Shown here one piece after another: positions 8,229 through 18,298 of a DNA stretch of 64,000 nucleotides. Where the stretch lies: the NCBI GenBank assembly GCA_963760965.1, contig CAVXEW010000013.1:248001-312000 (forward strand), written 5' to 3'. Source of the DNA: Pararhizobium_B sp963760965. Lineage in GTDB: Bacteria > Pseudomonadota > Alphaproteobacteria > Rhizobiales > Rhizobiaceae. A program made the position numbers and the translations under genes. The notes beneath the pieces were generated by a model that saw only the letters and a list, made by a program, of their open reading frames with translations, ran no database searches and was not told where the DNA came from. Position 1 is the first letter of the stretch. Each line of letters begins with the position of its first letter.

Positions 8229-9866
8229 GTGACGTCGGGCGACGGATCCACGACCTACGACTACATCATCGTCGGCGGAGGGTCGGCCGGCTGCGTGCTT
8301 GCCAACCGGCTTTCGGCCGACCCGTCGAACAGGGTGCTGCTGCTGGAGGCCGGTGGCCGGGACGACTGGATCTGGTTCCACATTCCGGTGGGCTATCTCT
8401 TCGCGATCGGAAATCCGCGTTCCGACTGGCTGTTCAGAACGGCTTCCGAGAAGGGATTGAACGGCCGGTCGCTGTCCTACCCGCGCGGCAAGGTGATCGG
8501 CGGATCGTCAGCGATCAACGCCATGATCTACATGCGCGGCCAGGCCCGCGACTACGATCACTGGCGCCAGCTCGGCCTGAACGGCTGGGGCTGGGAAGAT
8601 GTCCTGCCGGTGTTCAGGCGACACGAGGACCACTACCGCGGCGCCTCGGAGTTTCACGGCGCCGGCGGCGAATGGCGGGTCGAGCCGCCGCGTATCTCGT
8701 GGAAGCTGCTCGACGCCTACCGGGACGCGGCGGAAGAGTGCGGCATCCCGAGGACCAATGACTTCAATTGCGGGGACAACGAGGGCTCCTCCTATTTCCA
8801 GGTCAACCAGAAGAGGGGGCGGCGCTGGTCGGCGGCGCGCGGGTTCCTGAAGCCGGTGATGCACCGGGCGAACCTCACGGTAGAGACGGACTGCACCGTC
8901 GAGCGGATCCGCTTCGAGGCGGGCAGGGCGCGCAGCGTGGAATGGCGCCAGGACGGTACTGGACGATCGGCGTCAAGCCGGCGCGAGATCGTGCTTTCCG
9001 CCGGCGCGATCGGTTCGGTGCAGGTGCTGATGCGCTCGGGGGTCGGCGCCGGGGAGGACCTGCGGGAACTCGGGATTCCGGTGATCGCCGATCGGCCCGG
9101 CGTGGGGAGAAACCTGCAGGACCATCTCCAGTTGCGCCTGATCTACAGGGTCACGGGCGTGCGCACGCTCAACCGCGACTATGCCAATCTCGGCCGGCGT
9201 GCCTGGATGGGGATCGAGTACGCGCTCTTCCGGCGCGGGCCGCTCACCATGGCGCCGTCGCAGCTCGGCATCTTCGCGCGCTCCGGGCCCGACCGGGACC
9301 GCGCCGATCTCGAATTTCATGTGCAGCCGCTGTCGCTCGACAAGTTCGGCGAGCCGCTGCACAGCTTTCCGGCCTTTACCACCAGCGTATGCAACCTGCA
9401 GCCGGCAAGCCGGGGCCATGTTCGCATAACTTCCCCGGCTCCGGACGCCATGCCGGAGATCGCCCCGAACTATCTTTCGGCGGACGAGGATCGGGAAATC
9501 GCGGCCCGATCGATCAGGCTGGCTCGCCGCATCGCCCGCGCCCGGGCCCTGCAGCGCTATCACCCCGAGGAAATCCTGCCCGGGCCCGCCGTGCCGGATG
9601 ACGACGAAGATGCGCTCGTGCGGGCGGCCGGCGACATCGGCACGACGATCTTTCATCCGGTCGGGACCGCGAAGATGGGACTTGCCAGCGATCCGGCGGC
9701 CGTCGTCGACGAGCGGCTCAGGGTCTTCGGCGTCTCCGGCCTGCGCGTGGCCGACGCCTCGGTGATGCCGACGATCACCTCCGGCAACACAAACTCGCCG
9801 ACGATCATGATCGCGGAGAAGGCGGCGGAGATGATTCTCGACGACGCGCGGCAGGGAGCGGCATAG
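8229..9866 (+). CDS. GMC-family FAD-dependent oxidoreductase (choline dehydrogenase-like)
   Basis: A 545-residue GMC flavoprotein. The dinucleotide fold is at the N-terminus (YDYIIVGGGSAGCVLANRLS). The GMC signature PRGKVIGGSSAINAMIYMRG follows, and the C-terminal catalytic block has FHPVGTAKMG with its active-site His and SGNTNSPTIMIAEKAA. I chose the GTG at 8229, preceded by GGGAGGCAGGA; the longer frame adds an implausible arginine-rich leader. Family members oxidise alcohols or sugars, passing electrons to a quinone or cytochrome. In this island it may oxidise a sugar or polyol, but the substrate cannot be read from sequence. Confidence 0.87.
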   Translation: MTSGDGSTTYDYIIVGGGSAGCVLANRLSADPSNRVLLLEAGGRDDWIWFHIPVGYLFAIGNPRSDWLFRTASEKGLNGRSLSYPRGKVIGGSSAINAMIYMRGQARDYDHWRQLGLNGWGWEDVLPVFRRHEDHYRGASEFHGAGGEWRVEPPRISWKLLDAYRDAAEECGIPRTNDFNCGDNEGSSYFQVNQKRGRRWSAARGFLKPVMHRANLTVETDCTVERIRFEAGRARSVEWRQDGTGRSASSRREIVLSAGAIGSVQVLMRSGVGAGEDLRELGIPVIADRPGVGRNLQDHLQLRLIYRVTGVRTLNRDYANLGRRAWMGIEYALFRRGPLTMAPSQLGIFARSGPDRDRADLEFHVQPLSLDKFGEPLHSFPAFTTSVCNLQPASRGHVRITSPAPDAMPEIAPNYLSADEDREIAARSIRLARRIARARALQRYHPEEILPGPAVPDDDEDALVRAAGDIGTTIFHPVGTAKMGLASDPAAVVDERLRVFGVSGLRVADASVMPTITSGNTNSPTIMIAEKAAEMILDDARQGAA

Positions 9867-10011
9867 CGCGGGGACGGCGTCGCATGCCGCAAGGCCTGGA
9901 TGCGGTGCCATCTTTCCGCGTACCTGCAAAGCGGTATATTCGCCTTGCCTGATACGGCCGGCATGTGGTCGTGTCCCGCTTCGGGCGTTGCCACGAATGG
10001 AGGGAGATCCC

Positions 10012-10986
10012 GTGGGTAGCGAACCTAAATGCGCAATTCTGGACGACTATCAGGACGTTTCGGCTGCGGCCGCGGACTGGTCCCCGCTCGAAGGGCGGAT
10101 GCAGTGCGACCGGTTCGACGTGCCGTTCTACGACGACGACGCCACCGTTGCGGCCCTGCAGGAATACGAGGCGGTGGTGGCGATGCGGGAGCGGACGCCG
10201 TTTCCGGCCGATGTCCTGGCGCGACTTCCGAAGCTTCGCGTGATCGTCACCACCGGGATGGCGAACGCCGCCATCGACCTGCAGGCAGCGCGGGAAAGGG
10301 ACGTGACCGTTTGCGGGACGCGCGGGACGGTCGGCCCGGCCGCCGAGCTCGCCTGGGGCCTGCTGCTGGCGCTGATGCGCAACATTCCGGCGGAGTCGGA
10401 GGCCCTGCGGGCCGGCGACCAGCAATGGCAGCGCACAGTCGGACGCGATCTCATGGGCCAGACGCTCGGCGTCATCGGCCTTGGAAGGCTGGGGCGACTG
10501 GTCGCGGGGTACGGCAAGGCGTTCGGGATGGACGTCCTGGGCTGGAACCGCACGGAAGGCGGGGCCAGATGCGACGAACTGGGCATCGAGCATGCCGCCG
10601 AGATCGACGATCTCCTTCGCCGTGCGGACGTGGTCTCGCTGCATTTGCGGCTTACCGAGGAGACGCGCGGAATCATCGGCCGCCGCGAGATCGGTCTGAT
10701 GAAGCCGGACTGCGTCATCGTCAACACGGCGCGTGGACCGCTCGTCGACGAAGAGGCGCTTGTCGAGGCGCTTTCGGCGGACCGGCTCGCGGGCGCGGCG
10801 CTCGACGTCTTCGACAGGGAGCCGCTGCCCGACATGCATCCTTTTCGCGTGCTTCCGAACGTTCTGGCGACGCCGCATATCGGCTACGTCACGCGCCAGA
10901 CCTATGCGATCTTCTACGGGGATGCGGTCGAATGTCTCGCGGCATGGCTGGCGGGAAAACCCGTCAGGGTCCTGAACGGTGCCTGA
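10012..10986 (+). CDS. D-2-hydroxyacid dehydrogenase family protein
   Basis: A 324-residue NAD(P)-dependent dehydrogenase of the D-isomer 2-hydroxyacid family. The Rossmann motif is GLGRLGRLVAGYGKAFGMDV (residues about 150-170), the catalytic Arg is in NTARGPLVDEEAL, and the catalytic His is in ATPHIGYVT near the C-terminus. The GTG at 10012 is chosen because GGAGGGAG sits six to seven bases ahead of it. It follows the GMC gene by about 145 bp and probably reduces or oxidises a 2-keto or 2-hydroxy acid made in the island. SerA-like activity cannot be excluded, but the protein lacks an ACT domain. Confidence 0.88.
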   Translation: MGSEPKCAILDDYQDVSAAAADWSPLEGRMQCDRFDVPFYDDDATVAALQEYEAVVAMRERTPFPADVLARLPKLRVIVTTGMANAAIDLQAARERDVTVCGTRGTVGPAAELAWGLLLALMRNIPAESEALRAGDQQWQRTVGRDLMGQTLGVIGLGRLGRLVAGYGKAFGMDVLGWNRTEGGARCDELGIEHAAEIDDLLRRADVVSLHLRLTEETRGIIGRREIGLMKPDCVIVNTARGPLVDEEALVEALSADRLAGAALDVFDREPLPDMHPFRVLPNVLATPHIGYVTRQTYAIFYGDAVECLAAWLAGKPVRVLNGA

Positions 10987-11035
10987 ATTCACCTGCGCAA
11001 GCAATTCCCGCGCAGGGACACGGGGTCGCTGGTTG

Positions 11036-11077
11036 TGCGATCCTGACAGACGTACCTTCTTTTTGGGTCAGACCACT
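11036..11077 (+). repeat. Deleted 42-bp derivative of the RIME-like repeat
   Basis: It begins TGCGATCCTGACAGACG and ends TTTTTGGGTCAGACCACT. Both ends match the ends of the two 112-bp copies at 19061 and 42183, but the middle, including the first palindrome, is missing. Its last two bases are part of the TAG stop (CTAG) of the leftward gene 11076-11273. Confidence 0.7.
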
Positions 11078-11273
11078 AGCGTTTGCCGGTCTCCCCATCC
11101 TCCGGGGCGTCTTCGCGGTCGGCCTGATCAAGGCGCTCGAGCTTTTCCTCTATCGAGGCCGGCAGGCCGCGGTCGACCTGGAATATGGGCAGCCGATGTA
11201 GAAACCGGTTTATCTCGCCGTTCTGGAATCCCGCTCTGATCGCCGCGATCTTGTGGTCATCGGCGCGTGCCAT
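11076..11273 (-). CDS. Small conserved-looking hypothetical protein (65 aa)
   Basis: A 65-residue hydrophilic protein (MARADDHKIAAIRAGFQNGE at the start, acidic C-terminus) with no signal peptide or membrane span. The ATG has AAGG nine bases upstream, and codon use is like that of its neighbours. The middle (ending LPASIEEKLERLDQADREDA) would form a helix. Its stop codon is supplied by the CTAG at the end of the truncated repeat, so the C-terminus may have been changed by the repeat insertion. Function is unknown. Confidence 0.55.
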   Translation of the reverse strand: MARADDHKIAAIRAGFQNGEINRFLHRLPIFQVDRGLPASIEEKLERLDQADREDAPEDGETGKR

Positions 11274-11389
11274 ACAAATTTACCTTCTGGCGTTCTGAAG
11301 CTGAAACTCCCGAAGGCTCCCGTTGTTCCGAGTTTGCCGCGGGGCGGCCAATTCCGCCGGATGCGAGGCGACCGGCCCGCAAGGCAGCC

Positions 11390-12382
11390 CTAGCGTTCGG
11401 CGTCGACCGCGCGCCAGCCGGCCGTCAGTTCGTCGAGCCGGGCCTTTACGTCCGGCGGAAGCGGGCATTCGAGGGCCCTGAGGCTGTCGGCAAGCTGCTC
11501 GGGACGGCTGGCGCCGACGATCGGTGCGGTAATGGCGGGGTTGGCGAGCACCCAGGCAAGCGAAAGCGTGGTCATGCCAATGGCGGCCTCTTCTGCGACC
11601 GTGCCGATCTCCTCGACGGACTGGAACGCGCGGTCGTGCCAGTAGCGGTCCTGATAGTTCGAGGCGGCCACGCCGAGCGCGAAGCGCGTGCCCTCGGGCG
11701 GCGTGGAGGCTTTCCGGTGCTTGCCGGTCAGGAGCCCGCCGGCAAGCGGGTTGTACGGGATGACGGCGATACCCTCTTCGGCGCAGAGCGGCAGCAGGTC
11801 GCGTTCGAACAGGCGAAAGAGAAGGTTGTAGCGGGGCTGCACCGAGGATATCGGGACGAGGTTCTTCAGTTCGGCGCGCCCTACGGCGCGGGCGACGCGG
11901 TGCGCCATCCAGTTGGACACGCCGACGTATCGGGCCTTGCCCGAGCGCACCACGGTGTCGAGCGCTTCCAGCGCCTCGTCGATCGGCGTGGACGGGTCGA
12001 AGCTGTGCAGCTGGTAGAGATCGACATAATCGGTGCGGAGCCGGCGCAGCGACGCATCGATGCTGTCGAGGATGTGCTTGCGCGACATCCCCTGGTCCCA
12101 GGGGCGCGGGCCCATTGCGCCGACGCACTTCGTCGCGAGCACGAAGTCGTGGCGCCTGCCCTCGAGCCAGCCGCCGACGATCTCTTCGGTTCTCCCGACC
12201 AGCCCGGGGCCGCCGCCGAGCGGATAGACGTCCGCCGTATCGAGAAAGTCGATGCCGCCCTCTGCGGCGGTGTCCAGGATTGCATGGCTGCGGGCCTCGT
12301 CGCACTGGAAACCGAACGTCATCGTTCCCAGGCAGAGGCGCGAAACGGAGAGACCGGTACGGCCAAATCTGACGTGTTGCAT
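11390..12382 (-). CDS. Aldo/keto reductase
   Basis: A 330-residue NADPH-type aldo/keto reductase barrel. The catalytic tetrad is visible: Asp and Tyr in FLDTADVYPLG, Lys in VLATKCVGAM, His in LYQLHSFDP. The C-terminal cofactor segment is PIVGASRPEQLADSL. It resembles the YajO/Tas/YhdN branch, which often carries an unassigned sugar or aldehyde specificity. It is divergent from the SDR-FAH gene pair, so it may supply an aldose dehydrogenase or aldehyde reductase step of the same pathway; that is inference only. Confidence 0.9.
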   Translation of the reverse strand: MQHVRFGRTGLSVSRLCLGTMTFGFQCDEARSHAILDTAAEGGIDFLDTADVYPLGGGPGLVGRTEEIVGGWLEGRRHDFVLATKCVGAMGPRPWDQGMSRKHILDSIDASLRRLRTDYVDLYQLHSFDPSTPIDEALEALDTVVRSGKARYVGVSNWMAHRVARAVGRAELKNLVPISSVQPRYNLLFRLFERDLLPLCAEEGIAVIPYNPLAGGLLTGKHRKASTPPEGTRFALGVAASNYQDRYWHDRAFQSVEEIGTVAEEAAIGMTTLSLAWVLANPAITAPIVGASRPEQLADSLRALECPLPPDVKARLDELTAGWRAVDAER

Positions 12383-12543
12383 GGGGCGACCCTATCCCCG
12401 TCGTCTCTTCGCCGCAACACCGCGGGAAGGGCCGGCCGAATGAGCGGCCAGGATACCGTGCTACGCTGGAAGGGCTTGCGGGTTTGTTCGCGCGGTGAAA
12501 AAAGAAACCGGCAAAACCACGAGACCGATACGGGAGAACGAGA

Positions 12544-13287
12544 ATGAGCGGACGTCTCGCAGACAAGACCGCGGTAGTCACGGCGGCGGGGCAGGGCATG
12601 GGGCGGGCGACGGCGCTTGCCTTCGCGCGCGAGGGCGCCAGGGTGGTTGCGACCGACATCGACACCGGCAAGCTGGCTGCGCTGGCCCGGGAAGCGGACT
12701 TGCAGACCGCCGCGCTCAACGTTCTGGACGCAGACGCGATCAAGACTTTCGCCGGTGGAATCGAAGCGCCGGACATTCTCTTCAACTGCGCCGGCTTCGT
12801 CCACAACGGCACGATACTCGATTGCGAGGAAGAGGATTTCGACTTTTCCGTCAATCTGAACGTACGCGCCATGTACCGGATGATCCGGGCCTTCCTGCCC
12901 GGCATGATCGATCGCGGCGGCGGCTCGATCGTCAACATGGCGTCGGTGGCCTCCAGCGTGATCGCGGCCCCGAACCGCTTCATCTACGGCACCACCAAGG
13001 CGGCGGTCGTCGGGCTGACCAAGTCCGTGGCGGTCGACTATGTCGGCTCCGGCATAAGGGCGAACGCGGTCTGCCCCGGCACGATCGAGAGCCCTTCGCT
13101 TCAGGACCGGATGCGCGCGCTCGGCGACTATGAGGAGGCGCGCAAGGCCTTCATCTCGCGCCAGCCCATGGGCCGCCTCGGCACGGCGGAGGAGGTCGCC
13201 GAACTGATCGTCTATCTGGCCAGCGACGAATCGGCCTTCATGACGGGCAACGCGATCGTCATCGACGGCGGCTGGGCCAACGCCTGA
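12544..13287 (+). CDS. Short-chain dehydrogenase (probable deoxysugar-acid dehydrogenase)
   Basis: A 247-residue classical SDR. The cofactor motif is TAAGQGMG near residue 12, the NAG motif reads NCAGF, the catalytic Ser is in SVASS, and the YxxxK pair is in FIYGTTKAAV. The Asp in VATDID favours NAD. It resembles the DHRS6-like and 2-keto-3-deoxy-L-fuconate 4-dehydrogenase branch. It is followed after 39 bp by an FAH-family hydrolase, the same order as in L-fuconate-type pathways, where the product 2,4-diketo acid is then cleaved. A GGGAG site precedes the ATG. Confidence 0.87.
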   Translation: MSGRLADKTAVVTAAGQGMGRATALAFAREGARVVATDIDTGKLAALAREADLQTAALNVLDADAIKTFAGGIEAPDILFNCAGFVHNGTILDCEEEDFDFSVNLNVRAMYRMIRAFLPGMIDRGGGSIVNMASVASSVIAAPNRFIYGTTKAAVVGLTKSVAVDYVGSGIRANAVCPGTIESPSLQDRMRALGDYEEARKAFISRQPMGRLGTAEEVAELIVYLASDESAFMTGNAIVIDGGWANA

Positions 13288-13326
13288 GCTTCGAACTCAC
13301 AGCAGGAACGAACAAGGAAACATCCG

Positions 13327-14175
13327 ATGAAACTGATGCGATACGGGCCCGCGGGGGCCGAAAAGCCCGCTCTCGTCGATGCGGACGGCAAGGTGCGCGA
13401 CCTTTCCGAACACGTCGACGACATCGGCGGAGAAACGCTGACCCCGGCCGGTCTCGACAGAATTGCTGCAATCGACGCGAACGCCCTGCCGGTTGTCGCA
13501 GAGCCCGGGCGCGTCGGCCCCTGCGTCGCGAGGGTCGGGAAATTCATCTGCATCGGCCTCAACTACGCCGATCACGCGGCAGAGACGGGAGCGGCGATCC
13601 CGAAGGAGCCGATCGTCTTCATGAAGGCGACGAGCGCGATCTGCGGGCCGAACGACAATGTCGTCATTCCGCGCAATTCAAGAAAGACCGACTGGGAGGT
13701 CGAGCTCGGTGTGGTGATCGGCAAGGAGGCGCGCTACGTTTCCGAGGCCGAGGCGATGGACCACGTCGCTGGATACTGCGTCGTCAACGACGTCTCCGAG
13801 CGCGAATTCCAGGCCGAGCGCGGCGGCCAGTGGGTGAAGGGCAAGTCCGCCGACACCTTCGGGCCGATCGGCCCCTGGCTCGTGACGAAGGACGAGGTGC
13901 CCGACCCGCAGAACCTCAAGCTGTGGCTCTCGGTGGATGGCGAGACGCGCCAGGACGGCTCCACGAAGACGATGATCTTCGGGGTAAGGCACCTCGTGCA
14001 CTATCTTTCCCAGTTCATGAGCCTGCAGCCCGGCGACGTCATCACCACCGGCACGCCGCCCGGCGTCGGCCTCGGCATGAAGCCGGAGCCGATCTTCCTG
14101 AAGCCTGGCCAGGTGATGAAGCTCGGCATCGAGGGTCTCGGCGAGCAGACGCAGACGACGGTCGCGGCCGAGTAG
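13327..14175 (+). CDS. Fumarylacetoacetate hydrolase-family protein (2,4-diketo-3-deoxy acid hydrolase-like)
   Basis: A 282-residue FAH-fold hydrolase. The N-terminal cap is followed by the core starting at KFICIGLNYADHAAE. Metal ligands are expected at the Glu residues of the WEVELGVVIGKEA region and the Asp of CVVNDVSEREFQ; the end of the active site reads VITTGTPPGVGLGMKP. In L-fuconate and related pathways, enzymes of this subgroup split a 2,4-diketo-3-deoxy sugar acid into pyruvate and a hydroxy acid. The partner SDR directly upstream supports that role, but no fuconate-type dehydratase is nearby unless the UxuA homologue serves. Confidence 0.88.
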   Translation: MKLMRYGPAGAEKPALVDADGKVRDLSEHVDDIGGETLTPAGLDRIAAIDANALPVVAEPGRVGPCVARVGKFICIGLNYADHAAETGAAIPKEPIVFMKATSAICGPNDNVVIPRNSRKTDWEVELGVVIGKEARYVSEAEAMDHVAGYCVVNDVSEREFQAERGGQWVKGKSADTFGPIGPWLVTKDEVPDPQNLKLWLSVDGETRQDGSTKTMIFGVRHLVHYLSQFMSLQPGDVITTGTPPGVGLGMKPEPIFLKPGQVMKLGIEGLGEQTQTTVAAE

Positions 14176-14249
14176 GCCGAATCCGGGTTTGGCCCGGCGG
14201 ACGGGATGCGTTCGCCGGTGCCGGCCTGACCTTCCGCGCCGCGGCGCGG

Positions 14250-14984
14250 TCAGTTCCGTCCGACGCGGTGGCGTTCGAAGCCGGCGATCAGTTCCTCAAC
14301 CCATTGCGGCACGACGTGGGTGGCCGGACCATAGAGCCGGTCGTCGAAGACCGAGGCGTTGTCCGATGGTTCGAGGTTGATCTCCGCCGTCCGGATGCCG
14401 AGGTCGCGCGCCTCGGAGACGAAGCCGGCGGCCGGATAGACGGAGCCGGACGTGCCGATCGCCACGAAAAGGTCGGCAAGCTCGATCGCCTCGACGATCT
14501 CGTCGAGATGGAAGGGCATCTCGCCGAACCAGACGACATGGGGGCGAAGATAGCCGAGCGTATGGCACGCCGGGCAGAGATCGGCAGGCGTCACGTCCTC
14601 GCGCCACTCGCTGACCTGATGGCAGGCGTTGCAGCGCACCTTCATGAGTTCGCCGTGCATGTGGAGAACATTTTGGGAGCCGGCCTTTTCGTGCAGGTCG
14701 TCGATGTTCTGGGTGACGAGGGTCATACGGCCGCCCCTGCCGGCGAGATCGGCCTCCAGGCGCGCTAGTGCGAGGTGCGCGGCGTTCGGCAGGGCTTCGA
14801 GGGCGTCGCGACGGCGCTGGTTGTAGAAGTCCTGAACCGTTTCCGGATCGCGGGCGAAGGCTTCGGGGGTGGCGAGCTTCATCGGGTCGAATTTCGACCA
14901 GAGGCCGGAACCGCCCTCGTCGCGGAAGGTGCCCATGCCGCTCTCGGCGGAAATGCCGGCGCCGGTGAGGATGACGATGTTCAC
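14250..14984 (-). CDS. cobB: Sir2-family NAD-dependent protein deacylase
   Basis: A class III sirtuin of about 244 residues that removes acyl groups from lysines using NAD. The NAD site is GAGISAESGMGTFRDEGG, the catalytic region is TQNIDDLHEKAG with the active His in HMHGEL, and two Cys pairs (CNACH and CPACH) bind zinc. The GTG at 14984 (preceded by GGGAG) gives the compact MNIVILTGAG start; an ATG at 15014 would add ten residues but has no clear ribosome site. It converges on the FAH gene over a 16-bp palindrome at 14234-14249 that may act as a terminator. Confidence 0.9.
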   Translation of the reverse strand: MNIVILTGAGISAESGMGTFRDEGGSGLWSKFDPMKLATPEAFARDPETVQDFYNQRRRDALEALPNAAHLALARLEADLAGRGGRMTLVTQNIDDLHEKAGSQNVLHMHGELMKVRCNACHQVSEWREDVTPADLCPACHTLGYLRPHVVWFGEMPFHLDEIVEAIELADLFVAIGTSGSVYPAAGFVSEARDLGIRTAEINLEPSDNASVFDDRLYGPATHVVPQWVEELIAGFERHRVGRN

Positions 14985-15058
14985 GTGTCGGTTTCTCCCT
15001 GGATACCGCGACATGAGCAGAGGCGGGCGAATGCGTCAAACCTGATCGATCGTGGCGG

Positions 15059-15092
15059 ACAAAACAGAAGCGGCGCCCCGAAGGACGCCGCT
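15059..15092 (-). terminator. Rho-independent terminator of groESL
   Basis: On the minus strand AGCGGCGTCC and GGGCGCCGCT form a 10-bp stem (one G-U pair) closed by a TTCG tetraloop (15079-15082), followed by TCTGTTTTG. It lies 27 bases past the groEL stop. Confidence 0.85.
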
Positions 15093-15119
15093 CCCCGTTC
15101 GTTCCGGACTGGTCAGGGA

Positions 15120-16751
<1,632 letters not shown>

Positions 16752-16800
16752 GATCTTACTCCATGCATAGGCAGCAGCGTTGTGACTGAAAGAAGGACGC

Positions 16801-17115
16801 TTACGCGGCCTGCTTTTTCGCGGCTTCTTGTTCGATGACGCCGAGGATGTCCGACTCCTTCATTATCAGGAGGTCCTCGCCGTCGACCTTGATCTCGGTG
16901 CCCGACCACTTGCCGAACAGGATGCGGTCGCCGGCCTTGACGTCGAGCGGCGTGACCTGCCCGTTTTCGCCGCGCGCGCCGGAACCCGCAGCGACGATTT
17001 CGCCTTCCTGCGGCTTTTCCTTGGCGGTGTCGGGAATGATGATGCCGCCGGCCGTCTTTTCCTCGGCCTCGATTCGGCGCACGAGCACGCGGTCGTGCAG
17101 GGGACGGAATGCCAT
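16801..17115 (-). CDS. groES: Co-chaperonin GroES (10 kDa)
   Basis: A 104-residue GroES. The start MAFRPLHDRVLVRRIEAEEK, the mobile loop EEKTAGGIIIPDTAKEKPQE that contacts GroEL, and the segment AGDRILFGKWSGTEIKVDGE are typical. The ATG at 17115 has a strong GGAGG site upstream; a TTG eighteen bases earlier is less likely. The C-terminus carries a short extra tail (EQEAAKKQAA) seen in some alphaproteobacterial versions. It leads the groESL operon. Confidence 0.97.
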   Translation of the reverse strand: MAFRPLHDRVLVRRIEAEEKTAGGIIIPDTAKEKPQEGEIVAAGSGARGENGQVTPLDVKAGDRILFGKWSGTEIKVDGEDLLIMKESDILGVIEQEAAKKQAA

Positions 17116-17218
17116 TGTTTTCCTCCAGGACAAACAGATGATGACACACCATCGCAGCCGCCCGTTGTCCCTGTGAGCGGCGGCGCGTACCCGGCCCTGT
17201 GGCGGCGCCGGGTCGCGT

Positions 17219-17249
17219 TCATTTGGTCGAAAACGCGGAGGCTTTCAAG
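17219..17249 (-). promoter_or_regulatory. Candidate heat-shock (RpoH) promoter of groESL
   Basis: On the minus strand CTTGAAA (from 17249) is followed after about 19 bases by CCAAATGA (17226-17219), similar to the alphaproteobacterial RpoH pattern CTTG-N17/18-CYTATNT. It lies just downstream of the CIRCE element and about 100 bases ahead of the groES start. Confidence 0.5.
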
Positions 17250-17266
17250 CACCCCGCAGAAAAAAA

Positions 17267-17293
17267 TCAGCACTCCCGTCCCGCGAGTGCCAA
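17267..17293. promoter_or_regulatory. CIRCE operator (HrcA-binding inverted repeat)
   Basis: Nine-base arms TCAGCACTC (17267-17275) and GAGTGCCAA (17285-17293) are separated by nine bases. This differs from the canonical TTAGCACTC-N9-GAGTGCTAA at two positions. The location upstream of groES fits HrcA repression; hrcA itself is not in the window. Confidence 0.93.
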
Positions 17294-17482
17294 AAGTCGG
17301 GGCCGGTGGCCGGGGAGGTGCCGTCGGAGGGCGAGCCAGACGATGACCGCCACGATGACGAGCCGGAAGACCAGGACGCAGGGAACCACTGCGGCGCCCG
17401 TCGGCCGGGGATGCCTGGCGGCCCGTGCGGATCAGGGAAATCTTCACGTCTGCCGCACAGAGTGAAGCGCCGGGAGATGCCG

Positions 17483-18277
17483 ATGTTCTTTGCCGTTTCG
17501 AAGGTTGCCGAGACCGTCCTTACTCCGTCCGACGCGATTGCGATCCTGGGGCTTGCCGGACTGGTGCTCCTGCTCCTGGGGCGGCGGCGTGCGGGCACCG
17601 CTGCCGCAGCGATCGCCGCAGCGCTGCTGCTGGTGCTCGGCTGGCTGCCGGTCGGATCGGCTCTGATGCAGCCGCTCGAGAACAGGTTTCCGGTGCCGCC
17701 GCTGCCGGAGCACGTGACGGGGATCATTTCGCTCGGCGGCGCAATCGACCCTATGGTGTCGACCGCGCGCGGAAGGACGGCCCTCAACAGCGCGGCCGAG
17801 CGGCTGACGGGCACCGCCGAACTCGCCCGGCGCTTTCCCGAGGCGCGTATCATCCTGTCCGGCGGAATAGGAAGGATGTTCGCGGACGGCAACCGCTCCG
17901 AAGCGTTCTGGGGGCGCCGGCTCCTCGAAGGTCTTGGCGTGGAGCCGGGACGGATCGCGGTCGACGAGACGTCGAGGAACACGATCCAGAACGCGGTCAA
18001 CAGCCTTGCCGTTGCCAGACCCAAGGCGGGGGAGACGTGGCTGCTCGTCACGTCGGCGTACCACATGCCGCGCTCCGTCGCCTGCTTCCGCAAGGTCGGG
18101 TTCGATGTCGTTCCGTATCCGGTCGACTTCCGGACGAGGTTCGCGGAACTGCTGCGGCCGGCGGATACGGTCGCGCGCGGCCTGTCGCGGACCGACGAGG
18201 CCGTGCACGAGTGGCTCGGCCTCGTCACCTATCACCTGCTGAAGGGCACGGAACTCTTTCCGGGTCCCGGAGGCTAG
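17483..18277 (+). CDS. YdcF/SanA-like DUF218 membrane-anchored protein
   Basis: A protein of about 264 residues with two N-terminal hydrophobic segments (roughly residues 17-32 and 39-58), then a DUF218 domain. The domain shows IISLGGAI, IILSGGIGRMF, ETSRNTIQNA and TSAYHMPRS, the conserved blocks of the YdcF/ElyC/SanA group. Members are linked to envelope polysaccharide or vancomycin-barrier functions in other bacteria; the biochemical role is not settled. The ATG at 17483 has GGGAG seven bases upstream, while the ATG at 17477 is too close. It is divergent from groES and converges with the gene at 18299. Confidence 0.85.
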   Translation: MFFAVSKVAETVLTPSDAIAILGLAGLVLLLLGRRRAGTAAAAIAAALLLVLGWLPVGSALMQPLENRFPVPPLPEHVTGIISLGGAIDPMVSTARGRTALNSAAERLTGTAELARRFPEARIILSGGIGRMFADGNRSEAFWGRRLLEGLGVEPGRIAVDETSRNTIQNAVNSLAVARPKAGETWLLVTSAYHMPRSVACFRKVGFDVVPYPVDFRTRFAELLRPADTVARGLSRTDEAVHEWLGLVTYHLLKGTELFPGPGG

Positions 18278-18298
18278 CGGAGGATCGGACGAGGAGGT

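Noticed and set aside
14234..14249. 16-bp GC-only palindrome at the cobB 3' end considered as an operator
   Set aside because: It lies between two convergent stops, where only a terminator or chance GC symmetry makes sense.
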